Assembly (NCBI GenBank): GCA_019636335.1
Contig: JAHBXR010000029.1
Span: forward strand, 1 to 64,000
Direction: 5' to 3'
Source of the DNA: Pirellulales bacterium
GTDB lineage: Bacteria; Planctomycetota; Planctomycetia; Pirellulales; JAEUIK01
Length of the DNA stretch: 64,000 nucleotides
This document shows, piece by piece, positions 61,208 through 64,000 of this stretch (positions within the stretch are counted from its first letter, which is position 1; every line of letters starts with the position of its first letter). The position numbers and the translations under genes were made by a program. Below the pieces are notes generated by a model. That model was not told the DNA's origin. It saw only the letters and a program-made list of their open reading frames with translations, and did no database searches.

Positions 61208-63019
61208 TTGTCCAAGCTCGACATCAAGCACATCCGCAACTTCTCGATCGTGGCCCATATCGACCACGGCAAGAGCACGCTGGCGGATCGTATTCTCGAA
61301 CGTACGGGCACGGTTTCGCAGCGCGAGCTGCGCGACCAGATTCTCGACGATATGGAGCTCGAACGGCAGCGTGGCATCACGATCAAGGCCCGCGCCGTCG
61401 CCATCCGCCACGAGTACCAGGGCGAAACGTACGAGTTGAACCTGATCGATACGCCGGGGCACGTCGACTTCCATTACGAAGTCTCGCGCAGCCTGGCCTG
61501 CTGCGAGGGGGCCGTGCTGCTGGTCGACGCCTTCCAGGGGGTCGAGGCGCAAACCGTCGCCAACGCTTACGCCGCCATCACCCACGACCTGACGATCGTG
61601 CCGGCACTGAACAAGATCGATCTCAACCACGCTCGTCCCGACGAGGTCACGCGCGAGATGGAATCGGTCTTGGGCATCGCCCCCGACGAGGTGCTGCGCT
61701 GCAGCGGCAAGTCGGGAGCCGGCGTCGAAGATCTGCTGGCCGCGATCATCGAGCGCGTGCCCCCTCCCACGGGCGATCCCGACGCGACGCTGCAGGCGAT
61801 GGTGTTCGATTCGCACTACGACGAGTTCCGCGGCGCCATCACCTACGTGCGGCTCATGAATGGCACCATCGAGAAGGGTCAGAAGATTCGCTTTCTCAAG
61901 ACGGGCACCACGCACGAGGTGCTCGAGCTGGGACAGTTCGTACCGCAACGCAAGGCCTGCAACACGCTCCGCGCCGGGCAGGTGGGTTATCTCATCTGCA
62001 ACATCAAGAACATCAAGGACGTACATATCGGCGATACTGTCTCCGTGCCAGGCGCCGATGCCTCGCTCGCGCTGCCCGGCTACGAGTCGCCGAAACGGAT
62101 GGTCTTTTGCGGGCTCTATCCGTCCGATGGTCAAGAATTCGACGAATTGCGCGACGCCCTCACCAAGCTGAGCCTGAACGACCCCAGCTTCGAGTTCGAG
62201 CCCGAGACGAGCGACGCCCTCGGCTTTGGTTTCCGCTGCGGCTTTCTCGGCCTGCTGCATATGGAGATCGTGCAACAGCGTCTCGAGCAAGAGGCGAATC
62301 TCGACCTGGTGCAGACCGCGCCGAACGTGACCTACGAAATCGTCACCAAGACGGGCGAAACGCTGCGGATCTACAACCCGCAAAAGGTGCCCGAGGCGGG
62401 CCTGATCGAGGAATTCCGCCAGCCGGTGGTGCGCGTGAACTTCGTCCTCCCCACCGAGTCGATCGGCCCGGTGATGAAGCTCTGCACCGATCGGCGCGGC
62501 GTCTATCAGCGCACCGAGTACCTCGGCCCGACGCGGGCCATCGTCACGTATGATCTGCCCCTGGCCGAGGTGATCTACGACATGCACGACAAGCTCAAGA
62601 GCATCACCCGTGGCTACGGGACGATGGACTACGAACTGTTGGGCTACTTCCCCGCCGAGCTAGTGAAGCTCGATATCCTGGTCGGCGGCAAGCGTGTCGA
62701 CGCGCTGAGCGTGATCTGCGACCGCCGCGACGCCGAACGGCGCGGCCGGGCCGTGGTCAAGAAGCTCCGCGGCGAGATCGACCGGCACATGTTCGAAATC
62801 GCCCTGCAGGCCGCCATCGGTAGTCGCGTGATCGCCCGCGAGACGATCTCGGCCATCCGCAAGAACGTGACCGCCAAGTGCTACGGCGGCGACATTACCC
62901 GCAAACGCAAGCTGTGGGCCAAACAGCGCGAAGGCAAGAAGCGTATGAAGTCGATCGGCAGCGTCGACATTCCGCAGAAGGCGTTCCTTGCCGTGCTCGA
63001 CACCGGGGCGGAAAATTAG
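61208..63019 (+). CDS. lepA: Elongation factor 4 (LepA)
   Basis: A 603-residue translational GTPase. P-loop AHIDHGKSTLADRIL, switch regions QRGITIKARAVA and DTPGHVDF, NKID motif PALNKIDL. The C-terminus has the LepA-specific end RKNVTAKCYGGDITRKRKLW. The only start before the P-loop is TTG at 61208, giving the usual MSKLDIKHIRNFSIVAHIDH. lepB-type signal peptidase follows, the same order (lepA-lepB) as in many bacteria. Confidence 0.97.
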   Translation: MSKLDIKHIRNFSIVAHIDHGKSTLADRILERTGTVSQRELRDQILDDMELERQRGITIKARAVAIRHEYQGETYELNLIDTPGHVDFHYEVSRSLACCEGAVLLVDAFQGVEAQTVANAYAAITHDLTIVPALNKIDLNHARPDEVTREMESVLGIAPDEVLRCSGKSGAGVEDLLAAIIERVPPPTGDPDATLQAMVFDSHYDEFRGAITYVRLMNGTIEKGQKIRFLKTGTTHEVLELGQFVPQRKACNTLRAGQVGYLICNIKNIKDVHIGDTVSVPGADASLALPGYESPKRMVFCGLYPSDGQEFDELRDALTKLSLNDPSFEFEPETSDALGFGFRCGFLGLLHMEIVQQRLEQEANLDLVQTAPNVTYEIVTKTGETLRIYNPQKVPEAGLIEEFRQPVVRVNFVLPTESIGPVMKLCTDRRGVYQRTEYLGPTRAIVTYDLPLAEVIYDMHDKLKSITRGYGTMDYELLGYFPAELVKLDILVGGKRVDALSVICDRRDAERRGRAVVKKLRGEIDRHMFEIALQAAIGSRVIARETISAIRKNVTAKCYGGDITRKRKLWAKQREGKKRMKSIGSVDIPQKAFLAVLDTGAEN

Positions 63020-63148
63020 CTGAAACAAGCGGCGGAGAGGCACTGCTGGCACGAGGCGACCCGCCGCAAGCAGGGCGAACGGACCGAACCGGCACGAGGG
63101 CGTGATCCGAAAATCGGCACATGCGACGTTTCGGTGTGCGCAGGCAAC

Positions 63149-64000
63149 ATGTCCACACGCATCACAAAACGACAGGTCTCCACCGCCAGTTCCTGGCGTC
63201 AGTCGGTCGAGTTGGTGCTCTGCCTGATTCTGACCGTCTGCTTCTTTCGCACCTGGTGCGCTGAAAGCTATGTCGTGCCGACCGCGTCGATGGCCGAAAC
63301 GGTCGTCGGCCTGCACCGCGACGTCCTGTGTGAGGACTGTGGCCAGCCCTTTGCGTGTGGCAGCGACGAGCTGGTCGATAACCGCAACGTCTATGCGCCG
63401 GGCTCGCTGCGCGCCGTCTGTCCCAATTGCGGCTACTACGAAAACGACCTCGCCGTGCGACGCGACATCAACGGCGACCGGCTGCTCGTCCACAAGTCGG
63501 CTTTTCTGTTCGATCCGCCCCAGCGTTGGGAAGTGGCCGTCTTCCGCTCTCCCGAGATCGCGCACAAGGTTTACATCAAACGCATCGTCGGCCTGCCGGG
63601 CGAAGCGGTGCAGATCCGCGACGGCGATGTCTATATCGACGGGCAATTGGCTAGAAAAACGCTCGCCGAGCAGCGTGCGGTCGCCATTCCCGTTCACGAC
63701 AGCCGCTACCAGCCGACACGTCTTTCGCAACTGCCGCCGCGCTGGCAAGGGGAAGAGGACACGCGTTGGAGTGCGGCTGGCGGCCTGTTTCGTTGCCACG
63801 GCGACAAGCTCGCTCCCGAGATCGAATCTGCCGAAGACATCCGCGAAGCCGACGTCGATTGGCTCGTCTACCATCATTGCCGCCGCGTGTCGGGCCAGGG
63901 CCAACTGGTGGAAGACGCCCCCATCACCGACGACTCGGGCTACAACCAGACGCGTCCGCGGCGCATCGAGCACGTCAGCACGGTCCGTGACCTTTTGCTG
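63149..64000 (+). CDS. lepB: Signal peptidase I with zinc-ribbon insert, 3' end outside the window
   Basis: The first 284 codons are visible. A membrane helix (about 18-36) precedes the catalytic Ser47 in SYVVPTASMAETVVGLHRDV, and the catalytic Lys144 lies in KVYIKRIVGLPGEAVQIRDG. Between them, unlike E. coli LepB, is a four-cysteine ribbon (C61, C64, C91, C94: CEDCGQ...CPNCGY). After Lys144 a long further insert begins (HDSRYQPTRLSQLPPRWQGE) and the frame is still open at the window edge. The ATG at 63149 is 130 bases after lepA; an out-of-frame ATG at 63121 is ignored. It removes signal peptides outside the cytoplasmic membrane. Confidence 0.9.
   Translation, partial: MSTRITKRQVSTASSWRQSVELVLCLILTVCFFRTWCAESYVVPTASMAETVVGLHRDVLCEDCGQPFACGSDELVDNRNVYAPGSLRAVCPNCGYYENDLAVRRDINGDRLLVHKSAFLFDPPQRWEVAVFRSPEIAHKVYIKRIVGLPGEAVQIRDGDVYIDGQLARKTLAEQRAVAIPVHDSRYQPTRLSQLPPRWQGEEDTRWSAAGGLFRCHGDKLAPEIESAEDIREADVDWLVYHHCRRVSGQGQLVEDAPITDDSGYNQTRPRRIEHVSTVRDLLL

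Noticed and set aside
60221..62587. 788-residue minus-strand frame opposite the glucokinase and lepA
   Set aside because: It spans two well-supported genes on the opposite strand; no domain is visible.

Overview
This window comes from a GC-rich planctomycete chromosome, most likely of the order Pirellulales. The call rests on gene content, not a database search: PEP-CTERM and beta-propeller secreted proteins, a pair of MotB/ExbD-like anchors without a stator partner, an HTH protein with an acidic repeat region and a C-terminal membrane helix, a redoxin/cytochrome c/copper-monooxygenase fusion, a signal peptidase I with a zinc-ribbon insert, and system II cytochrome c maturation. About 55 protein genes, one tRNA and one SRP RNA are supported. 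There are no phage genes, transposases or CRISPR arrays.

Layout. 1-2300: an edge-truncated secreted beta-propeller gene, a small LuxR-type regulator, then about 1.2 kb of non-coding dispersed repeats (a 170 bp duplicated module, a 37 bp REP-like palindrome, a MITE-like inverted repeat). 2301-9537: DUF481 protein, tRNA-Arg(TCG), a membrane protein ending in a DNA-ligase-type OB domain, an RRM RNA-binding protein, and a glycolysis/fermentation group (class I aldolase on the minus strand; lactate dehydrogenase and phosphofructokinase on the plus strand). 9575-21000: PpiD/SurA-like chaperone, topoisomerase I, PEP-CTERM propeller, GH88 hydrolase, NrdR, PH-domain protein, sigma-54. 21176-24441: the conserved minus-strand set SRP RNA, dnaX, ebfC, recR. 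24740-26903: a SAM-cleaving DUF62 enzyme followed directly by bioA. 26916-33531: paired MotB/ExbD-like proteins, a large secreted alpha/beta hydrolase and a His/Tyr-rich secreted peptide. 34102-35236: queC-queD. 35761-38365: small secreted protein, HTH/acidic-repeat protein, OmpA-type lipoprotein.

38666-57413 is dominated by respiration. resB and ccsA (system II haem attachment to cytochrome c) come first. After a short block (HEAT-repeat protein, ECF-like sigma factor and partner, DUF486 protein, arsenate reductase) follows a tight ten-gene run: coxB with a fused cytochrome c domain, coxA, coxC, a membrane protein, a dihaem cytochrome c lipoprotein, a Rieske protein, cytochrome b with a fused cytochrome c domain, a CtaG/4Fe-4S membrane fusion, a YtkA-like protein and a small membrane protein. 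Together these look like a quinol-to-oxygen chain with its copper assembly factors.

57414-64000: a cluster of palindromic repeats, the redoxin/cytochrome c/PHM-like fusion, a ROK glucokinase, lepA and the start of signal peptidase I, cut by the window edge. The items most worth following are the ligase-type OB domain in a membrane protein, the complete PHM copper ligand set in the redoxin fusion, the CtaG/ferredoxin fusion, the HTH/acidic-repeat/TM protein and the two families of palindromic repeats.
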